Shown one piece after another: positions 41,932 to 51,300 of a stretch of 64,000 nt of DNA (its first letter is position 1; the number at the start of each line of letters is the position of its first letter). A model generated the notes under the pieces. That model saw only the letters and a program-made list of their open reading frames with translations, ran no database searches and was not told the origin of the DNA. This DNA is from DAOTZR01 sp034432595. GTDB taxonomy: Bacteria > Chloroflexota > Anaerolineae > B4-G1 > SLSP01. The stretch is taken from NCBI GenBank assembly GCA_034432595.1, contig DAOUBT010000052.1:124001-188000 (forward strand), in the 5' to 3' direction. Both the position numbers and the translations under genes were made by a program.

Positions 41932-42726
41932 ATGAACATGTTCTGGCGCGAATTCCGGGCGCTTTCCAAATCGTTGCTCATCTACAGCATCATCATTTTC
42001 CTGTTCACCATTACGGGTTTTACCAAGTTCAAGGCGTATGCGGAAAATCCGGAGATGTTAGCCATTCTCGATCAGATGCCCGCCGTTGTATTGGATGCGA
42101 TGAACATGCGCACCTTCAATCTGACGACGCTGAGCGGCTTCTACGGCATCATGCACGTCTATTACGCGCTGATTCTGGGCATCGCCGCGGTGATGTGGGG
42201 CAGCGACATTATCGCCAAAGAGGAGCGCGATAAGACCGTCGAGTTCTCGCTGGTGCTCCCCGTGCCGCGTCATCGCATTGTCACGGCCAAGCTGCTGGCG
42301 GCCATCGTGCACTCGCTGCTGTTGTTAGGGGTCAGCGTGCTTTCCGTGCTGGTGAGCAGCCGCTCCTACACACCGGACGAGAAGTTCTGGGACTTCCTCA
42401 AATCAGCCACGCTGGGGCTGTTCCTGCTCCAAATCGTCTTTCTGGCGATAGGGTTGCTGCTGGCCTGCGCCATGCAGCAATACCGGCGCGTCGGCTCGAT
42501 AGCCATCGGCATCCTGCTGGGGAGCTACTTCCTCTCCATTCTGGCCGCGCTCCATGAAAAGGCGGATTTCCTCAAGTACTTTACGCCCTTCAAATATGTG
42601 GACGCGGGGATGATCTGGCGCAAGGGGCACATCGAGACGCCTTACCTGCTGCTCTCGCTGCTCATCATCGCGGCGTGCACGGCGGGGGCTTATTGGAGCT
42701 ACAACCGGCGCGATCTGTACATTTAA
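41932..42726 (+). CDS. ABC-2 type permease subunit
   Basis: A 264-residue membrane protein with the same layout as its upstream neighbour: N-terminal FWREFRALSKSLLIY helix, EEERDKTVEFSLVLPVPRH-like coupling segment (KEERDKTVEFSLVLPVPRHR) and four to five further helices. The two permeases differ enough to be a heterodimer. AAGGAGGCGTTCT precedes the ATG. Hairpins at 42741 and 42824 end the transcript. Confidence 0.88.
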   Translation: MNMFWREFRALSKSLLIYSIIIFLFTITGFTKFKAYAENPEMLAILDQMPAVVLDAMNMRTFNLTTLSGFYGIMHVYYALILGIAAVMWGSDIIAKEERDKTVEFSLVLPVPRHRIVTAKLLAAIVHSLLLLGVSVLSVLVSSRSYTPDEKFWDFLKSATLGLFLLQIVFLAIGLLLACAMQQYRRVGSIAIGILLGSYFLSILAALHEKADFLKYFTPFKYVDAGMIWRKGHIETPYLLLSLLIIAACTAGAYWSYNRRDLYI

Positions 42727-42740
42727 GAGCGCGTCACCAT

Positions 42741-42770
42741 AGGGAAGGGGGCCTCGCGCGGCCCCTTCCT
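42741..42770 (+). terminator. hairpin after the ABC permease gene
   Basis: GGAAGGGGGCC (42743-42753) pairs with GGCCCCTTCC (42760-42769) with one bulged G. Confidence 0.6.
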
Positions 42771-42823
42771 GGTTTGGCGAAGGCTGGTAGGCTACCTTCT
42801 CAGGGTAGGCAAAGGGGAAAACA

Positions 42824-42859
42824 CAACAGGTGGGAGGCTCAACTCCCACCTGTTGTTTT
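42824..42859. terminator. bidirectional terminator between ABC permease and thrS
   Basis: CAACAGGTGGGAG at 42824-42836 and its perfect complement at 42843-42855, followed by TTTTG on the plus strand and TGTTTT on the minus strand. It sits between convergent genes. Confidence 0.8.
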
Positions 42860-42875
42860 GTGTTCCGGGGCTGAT

Positions 42876-44666
42876 TTATTCCAGTCCGTGTTCGGCGATG
42901 ACTTTCTGGGCGTAGGCGATGAACGCCTCGACAGACATGGCGCCACGATTTTCACCGCTGCGCAGGCGCAGGGCCACCGAGTCTGTTTCAGCTTCCTTAT
43001 CCCCCACCACCAGCATGTAGGGTACTTTTTGCATCTGCGCCTCGCGGATTTTGGCATTCATGCGCGCGGATGAGGTGTCGGTCTTGACGCGCAAGTGCGC
43101 TTGCCGCAGACGCGCTTCCACCTGTTTGGCGTATTCGATATGGCGATCGGCGATGGGGATGATGCGTGCCTGTTCCGGTGCCAGCCAGACGGGGAAGGCG
43201 CCGGCATAGTGCTCGACCAACACGCCGAAGAAGCGTTCCAGAGACCCCAGCAGGGCGCGGTGAATCATATAGGGGCGGTGCGCTTCACCATCATCACCAA
43301 AATAAGTCATGTCGAAACGCTCCGGCAGGTTGAAATCAAACTGAATGGTGGTGCACTGCCAGGAACGGCCCAGGGCGTCTTTAATTTTGATGTCAATCTT
43401 GGGGCCGTAGAAAGCGCCGCCACCCTCATCCACATCGTAGTCCAGGCTTTCCGCTGCCAGGGCGCGCTTAAGCGCTTCCTGCGCCTTCTCCCAGCGTTCC
43501 GGTTCGCCCACCGCCTTGGCAGGACGGGTGGAGAGGTACACGTCAAACTGCTCGAAGCCAAAGGCGCGCAACATGCGCAGGGAGAAGCGCAAAACGTTGA
43601 GGATTTCGTCCTCGACTTGCTCCGGCGTGCAGACGATGTGCGCATCGTCCTGCGTGAAGCCGCGCACCCGCATCAGGCCGTGCAAGACGCCACTGCGCTC
43701 GTAGCGGTACACCGTGCCCAGCTCAGCCCAACGCAGGGGCAGGTCACGGTAGGAACGCAGTTGTGTTTTGTAGATCATGATGTGGAAGGGACAGTTCATG
43801 GGTTTGATGAAGTACTCCTGCCCATCCACGTCCATCGGCGCGTACATGTTCTCGCGATAGAAGCCTAAGTGGCCAGAGGTCTCCCACAGCCAGGCCTTGC
43901 CCATGTGCGGGGTGTAGACGAAATCGTACCCGCCTTCGATGTGCTGATCGCGCCAGAAATCTTCGATGGTCTTACGCACGATGGCGCCTTTGGGATGCCA
44001 GTAGGCCAGGCCCGGTCCCGCTTCCTCGTGGAAGGAAATCAGGTCAAGCTGCTTGATGAGGCGGCGATGGTCGCGCTTTTCCACTTCCTCGCGCCAGGCC
44101 AGATACGCTTGCAGCTCCTCCGGTGTTTCCCACAGCGTGCCGTAGATGCGTTGGAGCATGGGGCGGCGCTCATCCCCGCGCCAGTAGGCCCCGGCTACGG
44201 TGAGGAGTTTCACCGCGTCGGGATTGATCTCGCGGGAGTTGGTGACATGCGGCCCGCGGCACAGGTCCACAAACTTGCCGCTGGTGTAGATGGACAGTTT
44301 GGGCTGTGTGGTCTGTTCGCCGTATTCATCGGTGCCGCGCTGCAGGATGTCGTGAATCAGCTCAAGCTTGTAAGGCTGGTCGGCGAAGAGGCGCTCAGCT
44401 TCTTCGGGGCTGATTTCCTGATAGTTAAAGTCCAGCCCGGCGCGGATAAGTTCGCGCATGCGCGTTTCGATTTTTTCCAGGTCTTCCTGCGTCAGCGGAC
44501 GCGGTAAATCGAAGTCATAATAGAAACCATAATCAATGGGTGGGCCGATGGCGACTTTGGCCTCTGGAATATACTCCAGCACGGCGGCAGCCATCAGATG
44601 CGCGGCAGAGTGACGCTTACGGTAAAGCGGACTGGCCCGATACTCTTCTTCTGACATGGTTTTCAT
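42876..44666 (-). CDS. thrS: threonyl-tRNA synthetase without TGS domain
   Basis: Class II synthetase of 596 residues. It starts at the editing domain (RHSAAHLMAAAVLE, then IDYGFYYDF), so the N-terminal TGS domain of the E. coli enzyme is missing. Catalytic zinc ligands are in KPMNCPFHI and further histidines; motif 2 is LPLRWAELGTVYRYE and motif 3 is PYMIHRALLGSLERF. The C-terminal anticodon domain begins near residue 500. ATG 44666 follows GAGGAGGTGCAGG. Expression should be set by the T-box leader upstream. Confidence 0.96.
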   Translation of the reverse strand: MKTMSEEEYRASPLYRKRHSAAHLMAAAVLEYIPEAKVAIGPPIDYGFYYDFDLPRPLTQEDLEKIETRMRELIRAGLDFNYQEISPEEAERLFADQPYKLELIHDILQRGTDEYGEQTTQPKLSIYTSGKFVDLCRGPHVTNSREINPDAVKLLTVAGAYWRGDERRPMLQRIYGTLWETPEELQAYLAWREEVEKRDHRRLIKQLDLISFHEEAGPGLAYWHPKGAIVRKTIEDFWRDQHIEGGYDFVYTPHMGKAWLWETSGHLGFYRENMYAPMDVDGQEYFIKPMNCPFHIMIYKTQLRSYRDLPLRWAELGTVYRYERSGVLHGLMRVRGFTQDDAHIVCTPEQVEDEILNVLRFSLRMLRAFGFEQFDVYLSTRPAKAVGEPERWEKAQEALKRALAAESLDYDVDEGGGAFYGPKIDIKIKDALGRSWQCTTIQFDFNLPERFDMTYFGDDGEAHRPYMIHRALLGSLERFFGVLVEHYAGAFPVWLAPEQARIIPIADRHIEYAKQVEARLRQAHLRVKTDTSSARMNAKIREAQMQKVPYMLVVGDKEAETDSVALRLRSGENRGAMSVEAFIAYAQKVIAEHGLE

Positions 44667-44687
44667 CCTGCACCTCCTCATAGCCTT

Positions 44688-44945
44688 AAAATAAAACGCC
44701 CCTCGCCCTTGGGGCGAGAGGCGCATCCTCCCGTGGTTCCACCCAAGTTCCTGACATCCATCAGGCCCTTGCAGCGCTAACGGGCTGACCCGGAGGCCTT
44801 TACTGGGCAGATGCCGTTCCAGGCCTCGCTCGCGGGGGGTTTTCACCGTTTTCCGGTGGAACAGGCTCTCAGTCCAGGACCTGTTCTCCCTGTCACCTTC
44901 CGGCGGTTACTCGTCCCGCTCAACGCTTTGCGTATCAAGCTTTTA
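44688..44945 (-). ncRNA. T-box riboswitch (threonine)
   Basis: The 260-base leader of thrS carries the T-box sequence GGGTGGAACCACG (44744-44732) and, right after it, a terminator stem (CGCCTCTCGCCCC and GGGCGAGGGGCG) followed by TTTTATTTT. Upstream are stem-I-like hairpins, including GAACAGG with CCTGTTC. Uncharged tRNA-Thr should favour readthrough. An ACC triplet at 44857-44855 near the 3' side of the first stem is a possible specifier, but this placement is tentative. Confidence 0.93.
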
Positions 44946-44947
44946 CT

Positions 44948-44975
44948 ATTATAGCGGCTTAATTCAGGGTGTCAA
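44948..44975 (-). promoter_or_regulatory. thrS promoter
   Basis: On the minus strand: TTGACA (44975-44970), a 16-base spacer, TATAAT (44953-44948). Both hexamers match consensus exactly. Confidence 0.9.
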
Positions 44976-44976
44976 T

Positions 44977-45412
44977 GATCGAAAAGTGGCTAAGTGCGCC
45001 ACACCAGCGGGCGGGGCGAGCGTCAGGTTGGAAAAGGTTCAGGTCCAGCTTCAAGGCCAGCCGGAGGTTGCGATACCCGGTCGCAAGGCCAGCCGGAGGC
45101 TGGTGATGCCCAGTCGCAAGGCCAGCCGAAGGCTGGCGATACCCGGTCGCAGGGCCAGCCGGAGGCTGGCGATACCCGGTCACAGGGCCAGCCGGAGGTT
45201 GGCGATACCCGGTCACAGGGCCAGCCGAAGGTTGGCGATGCCCGGTCGCAGGGCCAGCCGGAGGTTGGCGATACCCGGTCGCAAGGCCAGCCGAAGGTTG
45301 GCGATACAGGGAGGGACCGTGGTGGCTACACCCGCTCATGGTTGAATCGTGATGGAACATGGGAGCTGGACAGGCCGGGAAATGGGGGCGATGGTTCGCC
45401 TGTGTGTCACGT
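44977..45412. other. gene-free stretch with 33-bp tandem repeats
   Basis: About 430 bases between the thrS promoter and the phosphotransferase stop. Most of it is the array at 45056-45308. Because 33 is a multiple of three, open frames run through the array on both strands, but none has a ribosome site and family likeness. Confidence 0.7.
45056..45308. repeat. tandem array of a 33-bp palindromic unit, eight units
   Basis: The unit is GCCAGCCGGAGGYTGGCGAT then ACCCGGTCGCAAG, with units starting at 45056, 45088, 45121, 45154, 45187, 45220, 45253 and 45286; the first is one base short and the last is truncated. GCCAGCC and GGCTGGC form a 7-bp hairpin in several units. Units differ by CGGAGG/CGAAGG, GGCTGG/GGTTGG and CAAG/CAGG. 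No unique spacers. Confidence 0.93.
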
Positions 45413-46210
45413 TCAAAACAACTCATCTAACAGGATGAAATACCTTATTTTATCCCAATCGGGTTCGAGATTCAGCGAATCGAAGAACAAGTTGAGATAT
45501 GCCTCATCATCTCCTATGTCATGGCGGATAGAACGAACACAAAAAGCAATGTCGTACCACAGATCTGCCTTTCCGCTTCTCCCCAAATCTATAAAACCAC
45601 TGATGTGGTGGTCTGCGATAAATAGATTGCTATCCCCTAAATCACCGTGGGAAAAGACCCATGTTTCGCCCGGTTTATGGCTTTTGAGAAAGGTATACAA
45701 CTCATGGGGATCCGTAAAGGGCGTATCCTCTTCCCAATTTTCGGTATCTATGTCCGCCAGATTGTGCTGCAATAAATACTCTAATTCTCTCAGTCGCGTG
45801 TCTATATCGCTGACGAAAGGGCAATCCAAAAGACTGACGGATTGTAAAAGGGTGATCGCTTCGCTGTAAAGGCTGATCACCTTTTTGGGGTTACGCTCTC
45901 TTTGAGCATACGCGCACAGGCTTTCACCGACAAGCTCGCGCATCAGCAGGAAACTGCTGCCCTCGTATCGTTCAAAATGCAAAACCTCCGGAACGGGCAG
46001 TTTTCCTTTCAACCATACCATGACCTCTTTTTCACGTTCTACATCGTAAGTCGTCCCCTGATAAGCTTCGTCGGATATTTTCAAGTAAAGAGTCTCCCCA
46101 GGCCCTATGAGTTTATAGACGTGGGCGGGCGACTCCCCTACGGAGACGGGCACAACTTGATAATGCTTTATGAGCTGGCTTAATTGTCTGGAAAGTCTTG
46201 GCTTTGACAT
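45413..46210 (-). CDS. APH(3')-type aminoglycoside phosphotransferase
   Basis: A 265-residue kinase of the APH(3') group, known to phosphorylate the 3'-hydroxyl of kanamycin-type aminoglycosides. The catalytic loop is FSHGDLGDSNLF, the magnesium site FIDLGRSGKADLWYD, then AFCVRSIRHD and a C-terminus in PDWDKIRYFILLDELF. These resemble APH(3')-III closely. The base composition is clearly AT-richer than both neighbours, which points to transfer. The ATG at 46210 has GGGGAATGTC upstream. Substrate range cannot be told from sequence. Confidence 0.88.
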   Translation of the reverse strand: MSKPRLSRQLSQLIKHYQVVPVSVGESPAHVYKLIGPGETLYLKISDEAYQGTTYDVEREKEVMVWLKGKLPVPEVLHFERYEGSSFLLMRELVGESLCAYAQRERNPKKVISLYSEAITLLQSVSLLDCPFVSDIDTRLRELEYLLQHNLADIDTENWEEDTPFTDPHELYTFLKSHKPGETWVFSHGDLGDSNLFIADHHISGFIDLGRSGKADLWYDIAFCVRSIRHDIGDDEAYLNLFFDSLNLEPDWDKIRYFILLDELF

Positions 46211-46354
46211 GACATTCCCCAGGTCATAGACGTTGATTCACTGGCAACACGATACCATTCCACCAGACAATCAGGCGGACCAGACAGATAGTCTGAACAC
46301 GTCAAAACAACAGGTTGCAGTTCATGAGGCTCAAGGAGGAGCTACGTCGTGGCT

Positions 46355-47125
46355 TTATGGCTTTTCGTGGTTGATGTAACATACCAGGCCCTCGACAATG
46401 CCCTGGGCCACGAGGTCTGGACGCCCGGTAAGAAACTCACGATCGTCAAGCATGAATCCAATTTCGATAATGGCAGCCGGGGTCGAGGGATCAATCTCAT
46501 AGAAGGCATGATAGCGCGTCATGTCATAAGTGACGGTGTTAGCGTCGAAGAGCAAGCCGGTGCGGTCAGCGTAGCGCGCACTCAGGCAGGCCACCAGGCG
46601 ATTCTCCGCATCGGGATTGTAGCTTGATTCCACACGCGCCACCTTAAAGCCCGTTTTGCCAGGATAGATGCAGGAATCGGTGTGAATCGAAAGCAACACA
46701 TCGGCCTGAAAGCCATTCAGGCGCGGATCGAATTCCTCCAGCAACAACACATCCCACCCTTTGTTTTTGAGCTGTGCCACCACCCGCCGCGCCACATCCG
46801 TGTTAATGTCCACTTCTTGCAACCCATCCGGGCAAACCGCGCCGGGATCATTCTGTGCACCGGAATGGCCGGCAATCACGCCAACGCGCGTCACACTGCG
46901 TGTGGGCGTCGGCGGCACAGGCGTTGGCGTAGGCGTGGTGGGATGCAAATCAATAATGGCGGGGCCTGCCGTTGCAATGGGGGCAACGGAATCACTCTTC
47001 CCCGCCATGATAATCGGAATCAAACCGGTAGGTACACCGGCAGCCACCACGAATGAGGCCAGAAGCAGGAAGCGCAGCACACGCGCTGCGGTCCACACAT
47101 CGGCACTGCCACTCGTGTTCTTCAT
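46355..47125 (-). CDS. N-acetylmuramoyl-L-alanine amidase (Amidase_3)
   Basis: Peptidoglycan amidase of 256 residues. A membrane anchor or uncleaved signal at residues 17-41 is followed by a TPTPTPVPPTPT linker and the zinc-dependent domain: GHSG (first His), QEVDIN (Glu), SIHTDS (second His) and AAIIEIGFMLDD (catalytic Glu). It is the last gene of the operon that starts near 58025. AAGGAGTCCCG precedes the ATG, 9 bases after the hydrolase-like gene. Confidence 0.9.
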   Translation of the reverse strand: MKNTSGSADVWTAARVLRFLLLASFVVAAGVPTGLIPIIMAGKSDSVAPIATAGPAIIDLHPTTPTPTPVPPTPTRSVTRVGVIAGHSGAQNDPGAVCPDGLQEVDINTDVARRVVAQLKNKGWDVLLLEEFDPRLNGFQADVLLSIHTDSCIYPGKTGFKVARVESSYNPDAENRLVACLSARYADRTGLLFDANTVTYDMTRYHAFYEIDPSTPAAIIEIGFMLDDREFLTGRPDLVAQGIVEGLVCYINHEKP

Positions 47126-47134
47126 CGGGACTCC

Positions 47135-47923
47135 TTAGCGCATGCGACGGCGCCATTCCTCCTTGACTTGAATCGCTTCCCAGTTATCGCGGTGAATCAT
47201 AAAGTCCCGCAGCAGACGGTTAAATTTGTTGGTATCCTCCAGCATCGGATAGTGTTGCGCTTCATCCAACGAGAAAGCATACACGTTATAATCGAGCGAG
47301 TCCAGCGTCGAGCGATCGGGGGGTTGAATAATCGGATCCTGTCCACCGTACAGCATCATCACGGGCAAATCAAGATTCTCTAAGGCTTCGGTCAAATCCA
47401 CGTCCAGGGCGGTTTTCACGCTGCTCACCACCGCGCCAGCGTCGGTTTTGCCGGCTTCCAGAGCCACTTCCTGATAGCTGCTCAGTTTGCGCCCCAGGAT
47501 GCGCGAGGCAGGGTTATCCCCCCCGCTGAAGGTGCTGAGCGTGCGCGCAATCTGCGAACCGACCAGGGGTGTACACACCGCCATCAGCAAGTCCACGCGC
47601 TCCGGATATTGCGACGCGAACAGGCACGCCACCATGCCTCCCAGGCCATGGCCGATCATGGGAATCTTGCCGATACCCATCTGATCCATGAAGAGCGCTA
47701 CCTGCTCCACATAGCCCTTGAGGGAGTAGCGCGCGGGCACCTTATCCGAATCGCCGAAGCCCCAGAAATCCAGAGCATAAGCGCGGTACGAGGATGAAAG
47801 TTCCACCATCGAAGGCACCCAATAGCGCCACGACCCCAGCCAGTCATGCAAGAACAGCAAGGGCTTGCCACGACCTAACGCCTCGTAATGTACCAGACTG
47901 CTTTCCAGGATAATCGCACTCAT
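47135..47923 (-). CDS. alpha/beta hydrolase-fold protein lacking the nucleophile serine
   Basis: A 262-residue alpha/beta-hydrolase fold protein close to the one at 57240. The nucleophile elbow reads GHGLGG with Gly93, where active enzymes have GHSxGG; the paralogue has Ser93 at the same position. The acid (GGQDPI) and histidine (DEAQHYPML) regions are kept. The codon is GGC, two changes from the nearest Ser codon type AGC/TCC, so a single sequencing error is not the simplest cause. It may be a binding or signalling protein. AAGGGGGGCGT precedes the ATG. Confidence 0.85.
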   Translation of the reverse strand: MSAIILESSLVHYEALGRGKPLLFLHDWLGSWRYWVPSMVELSSSYRAYALDFWGFGDSDKVPARYSLKGYVEQVALFMDQMGIGKIPMIGHGLGGMVACLFASQYPERVDLLMAVCTPLVGSQIARTLSTFSGGDNPASRILGRKLSSYQEVALEAGKTDAGAVVSSVKTALDVDLTEALENLDLPVMMLYGGQDPIIQPPDRSTLDSLDYNVYAFSLDEAQHYPMLEDTNKFNRLLRDFMIHRDNWEAIQVKEEWRRRMR

Positions 47924-47932
47924 ACGCCCCCC

Positions 47933-48313
47933 TTATGCTTTCCCGATCTGCTGGAGGATCGCCCGAACCTGCTCAACGAGGCCCTCAGGCTCAAACGGCT
48001 TGAGGATATAGCCCAGGGCCCCCAATTCCTTACCTTCCAGGATTTCATCATCCTGGCCCTTGGCCGTGAGGAAAACCACCGGATAATGCGCGGTTGCCGG
48101 ATTGTCCCGTAAGGCCCGGCAGGCCTGGAATCCCGTCATGCGCGGCATCCGCACATCCATCATGATAAGGTCGGGATTAACTTCCGGAGCTTTCTTTACG
48201 GCTTCTTCGCCATTGCCCACCGGAATCACCTCGTGTCCACCCACGATTTGAAGAATGAACACGATCAAATCCCGAATATCTCGTTCGTCTTCTGCTACCA
48301 GGATACGTGCCAT
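47933..48313 (-). CDS. CheY-like response regulator
   Basis: A 126-residue receiver without output domain. The acidic pair is in VAEDERD, the phosphorylation site in LIMMDVRMPRMTG, the Thr in VVFLTAKG and the Lys in ILKPFEP. TAAGGAGCAGGT precedes the ATG. It lies 9 bases after the large hybrid kinase, a likely partner. Confidence 0.92.
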   Translation of the reverse strand: MARILVAEDERDIRDLIVFILQIVGGHEVIPVGNGEEAVKKAPEVNPDLIMMDVRMPRMTGFQACRALRDNPATAHYPVVFLTAKGQDDEILEGKELGALGYILKPFEPEGLVEQVRAILQQIGKA

Positions 48314-48322
48314 ACCTGCTCC

Positions 48323-51300
48323 TTATTTAGCCTCTGCCTGTTCACCGCTGAGTAACAGGGTAATCTCTTGCGCCAAATCATCCGGCGTGAGCGCTCGCTC
48401 CTGCAGACGCCAGCCACCCAGCACCTCCAGGGTCTGGATGAGACCATCTTCCGCCGGGCCGCCATAGACCACCACCGGAATGCTGGCCGTGCGCGGGTCC
48501 TTGCGCAATTGACGCATCAGCTTCTGGTCAGTTGCTTCCAGGAAGCTGTGGCTAACCAACAGCGCCGCCGGCATCAACTCCCGCGCCAACATCAAAGCGC
48601 GATCCTCGCGTGCTGTGGAACGCACCTGCAGGTGATGAGCGCGCAACGCGGTGCGCATCTGCATCAGGCTTTGCTCATCGTTATCCACCACCAGCACCAG
48701 GCTCTTTTGCGTGAGCACCCGGCTCAACGCCCCTAATAACTGCTCCTCGTTCAAAGGCTTGGTGAGATAAGCCGCCGCGCCCAGACGCAGGCCTCGCTCT
48801 TGATCCTGCACAACGGAAAGGATGACCACCGGAATATCGCGCGTCTTCGGATCGAGCTTTAACTGTTCCAACACCTCGAAACCGTTGATGTCCGGTAGCC
48901 AGATATCCAGCGAAATCAACTGCGGTTGCTGTTGCCGCGCGATGGAAAGCGCCTCGGCTCCGGACGCGGTTATGAGCACCTGATACCCCGCGCGCTTGAG
49001 CATCAATTGCAGCAAATCGGCCACATCCGGATCATCTTCCACCACCAGAATCGTGGGCGCGCCAGGGGTTTCCACTTCTGCAGGCGCCTGCCCCATGTCC
49101 TCCAGCGGCTCCCCTTCGGCCAACGGCACGGTAAAGTAGAAGATGCTCCCTTCCCCGACTTCGCTTTCCACCCAGATCTGCCCGCCGTGCATTTGTACCA
49201 GCAGGGCGGCAATCGAAAGCCCCAAACCGGTGCCGGTCGTCTCACGCACGCCGGGGTCATCCACGCGGTAGAAGCGCTCAAAGACCTTGCGTTGATTTTC
49301 CGGCGAAATGCCGATGCCGGTATCCTGTACAGCCACGTGCATCATACCGTGGCGCACATAGGCGTACACCGTAATCTCCCCGCCTTCGGGCGTATACTTA
49401 TACGCATTGCCTACCAGGTTAGTCAGGATTTGGGTCAGCCGGGCCGGGTCGCCATACGCCTTGGGCAGTCCTGCCGGCACCAGGGCGCGGATGGTTTGCC
49501 CCTTCTCCTCGACATTGGGCATGATGGTCATCACCACCTGCTCAATCAATTCGTTCATATCCACCGGCTGACGTTCCAGCTTCACCTTGCCAGCCTCGAT
49601 GCGCGAAATATCGAGCAGGTCGCTGACAAGATCAATAAGGCGCTCGGAATTGGATTTAACCACCTTCAGGAACTTGCGCTGCTGATCGTTCAACGGTCCC
49701 GGCGTGCCCATGAGCAACAAATCCACGTAGGCCTTCACCGCCGTCATGGGCGTGCGCAGCTCGTGCGAGACCATGGAGACAAAATCGCTCTTGGCGCGGT
49801 CAGCCTGCACCTCGGTCGTGATGTCGCGGAAGACCGAAACCAGCCCCAGGAACTCCTGCCCGGAGGAAATGACCGGCGAAAGATGGACGCTGATAAAGCG
49901 TTCGCCCAATTCGATGCGCTGAGCCAGGAACTGCCCCGCATGGTGCGTTTCGGGCGATTCGCGCCACTGCTCGACATGCAACGCCCATTCCCGCGCCATG
50001 CTCCCGTACAGCCCCACCATCTCGTCGAACATCCGTCCCAGGGCTTCCTCGCGCTTGATGCCCAGGATGCGCTCGGCTGCGGCGTTGAAAAGCACGACCC
50101 GACCGTTCGGATCGGTCACCAGCACGCCATCGGCAATGCCTTCCAGGATGGCGTGACTCTTTGCGGCTTCGATTTGCTGCGTGCGCAGCATCCCACCCAG
50201 ACGTTCGGCCTGCTCGCGGATCAGGCGGTAGAGCTCGGCGTTGTTCAAGGCGTTGCCAAGCTGTACGGCTGCCGTCTCGACCAAACGCAAATCCATGTCA
50301 TCGAAAGCCCCCACCTGCGAGGACTGCAAAATCAAAGCGCCGAACGCCTCTCCCCCGCCTCCCAGAATGGGGACGACAATGGCAGAGCGCGTCCCCATAT
50401 CCTCCGGCAGAGAGGTCCAACGGTCATCCTTTTCCACATCCGATATCACCAGGGGAGACCGCCGTCCCATGACCCAGCCCACTACGCCTTCCTGCAAGCC
50501 CGCGGGGGCTGCCTGTCCACCCAGTGGGATGTGATAAGGATACCCAATCGAGGCGCGCAGCAGCAAACGCCCGGAAAGCGTATCCACCACGGCAATCAGG
50601 CCGCGCTCCGCCTGCACGCCATCGCGCAGGATAGAAAGAGTCTGATGCAGCACGCGGTCCACATCCAGGCTCGACACCAGCTCCGAAGCGATGCGGAAGA
50701 GCATTTCGGCGCGGTCGCGTTCGATTTGCAGCTCTTCGGTGCGTTCGGCCACGCGCGCCTCCATCTCGTGCGAGAAGCGCATCACCTCCTCGAACAGGCG
50801 CGCATTTTCCACCGCGATGGAGACCTGATCCGCCAATGCGGTCATGGTTGCCACATCTACCGGGGTCAAATCTCCCTTGACCTTGCGATCCGCTGTCAAC
50901 ACGCCGACAGCTCGCCCTTCCACCAGCAATGGGCACAGGATGGAGGACCCAATTTCAATCGGACCGGGTACAAAGCGCGGATCAGTCGTGACATCATCCA
51001 ACACCAGCGGCATCCCACTATGCGCCACAGCGCCGACCAGTCCTTCTCCAGCACCGAAGCTCAGCCCTTCCAGCAATGCAACATCATAGCCAGAAGCGGC
51101 CAAAGGCACAAAACGATGCGTGGCATGGTCCTCCATGAAGATGGTGGAGTAGTCATACCCCAGCATTTGCGTTACAGAAGTAACCACGGTGTTCAACACC
51201 TGATCCAGGTCGAGCTTGGCCGTAATCGAACGGTTCAGCTCGTTGAACAGGCGCAGGGTCGTCACCTGACGGCGCAGATCTTCTACCAGGCGGTTATTTT

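Noticed and set aside
44667..44846. Longer thrS frame beginning at 44846
   Set aside because: The extension lies inside the T-box riboswitch, including its terminator.
45056..45308. CRISPR array
   Set aside because: Contiguous 33-bp units without spacers.
44959..45426. 155-residue minus-strand frame with GYRQPPAGPAT repeats
   Set aside because: Also produced by the 33-bp array; overlaps the thrS promoter.
44994..45869. 291-residue plus-strand frame with 11-residue repeats
   Set aside because: It is created by the 33-bp array and runs on antisense into the phosphotransferase gene; no ribosome site.
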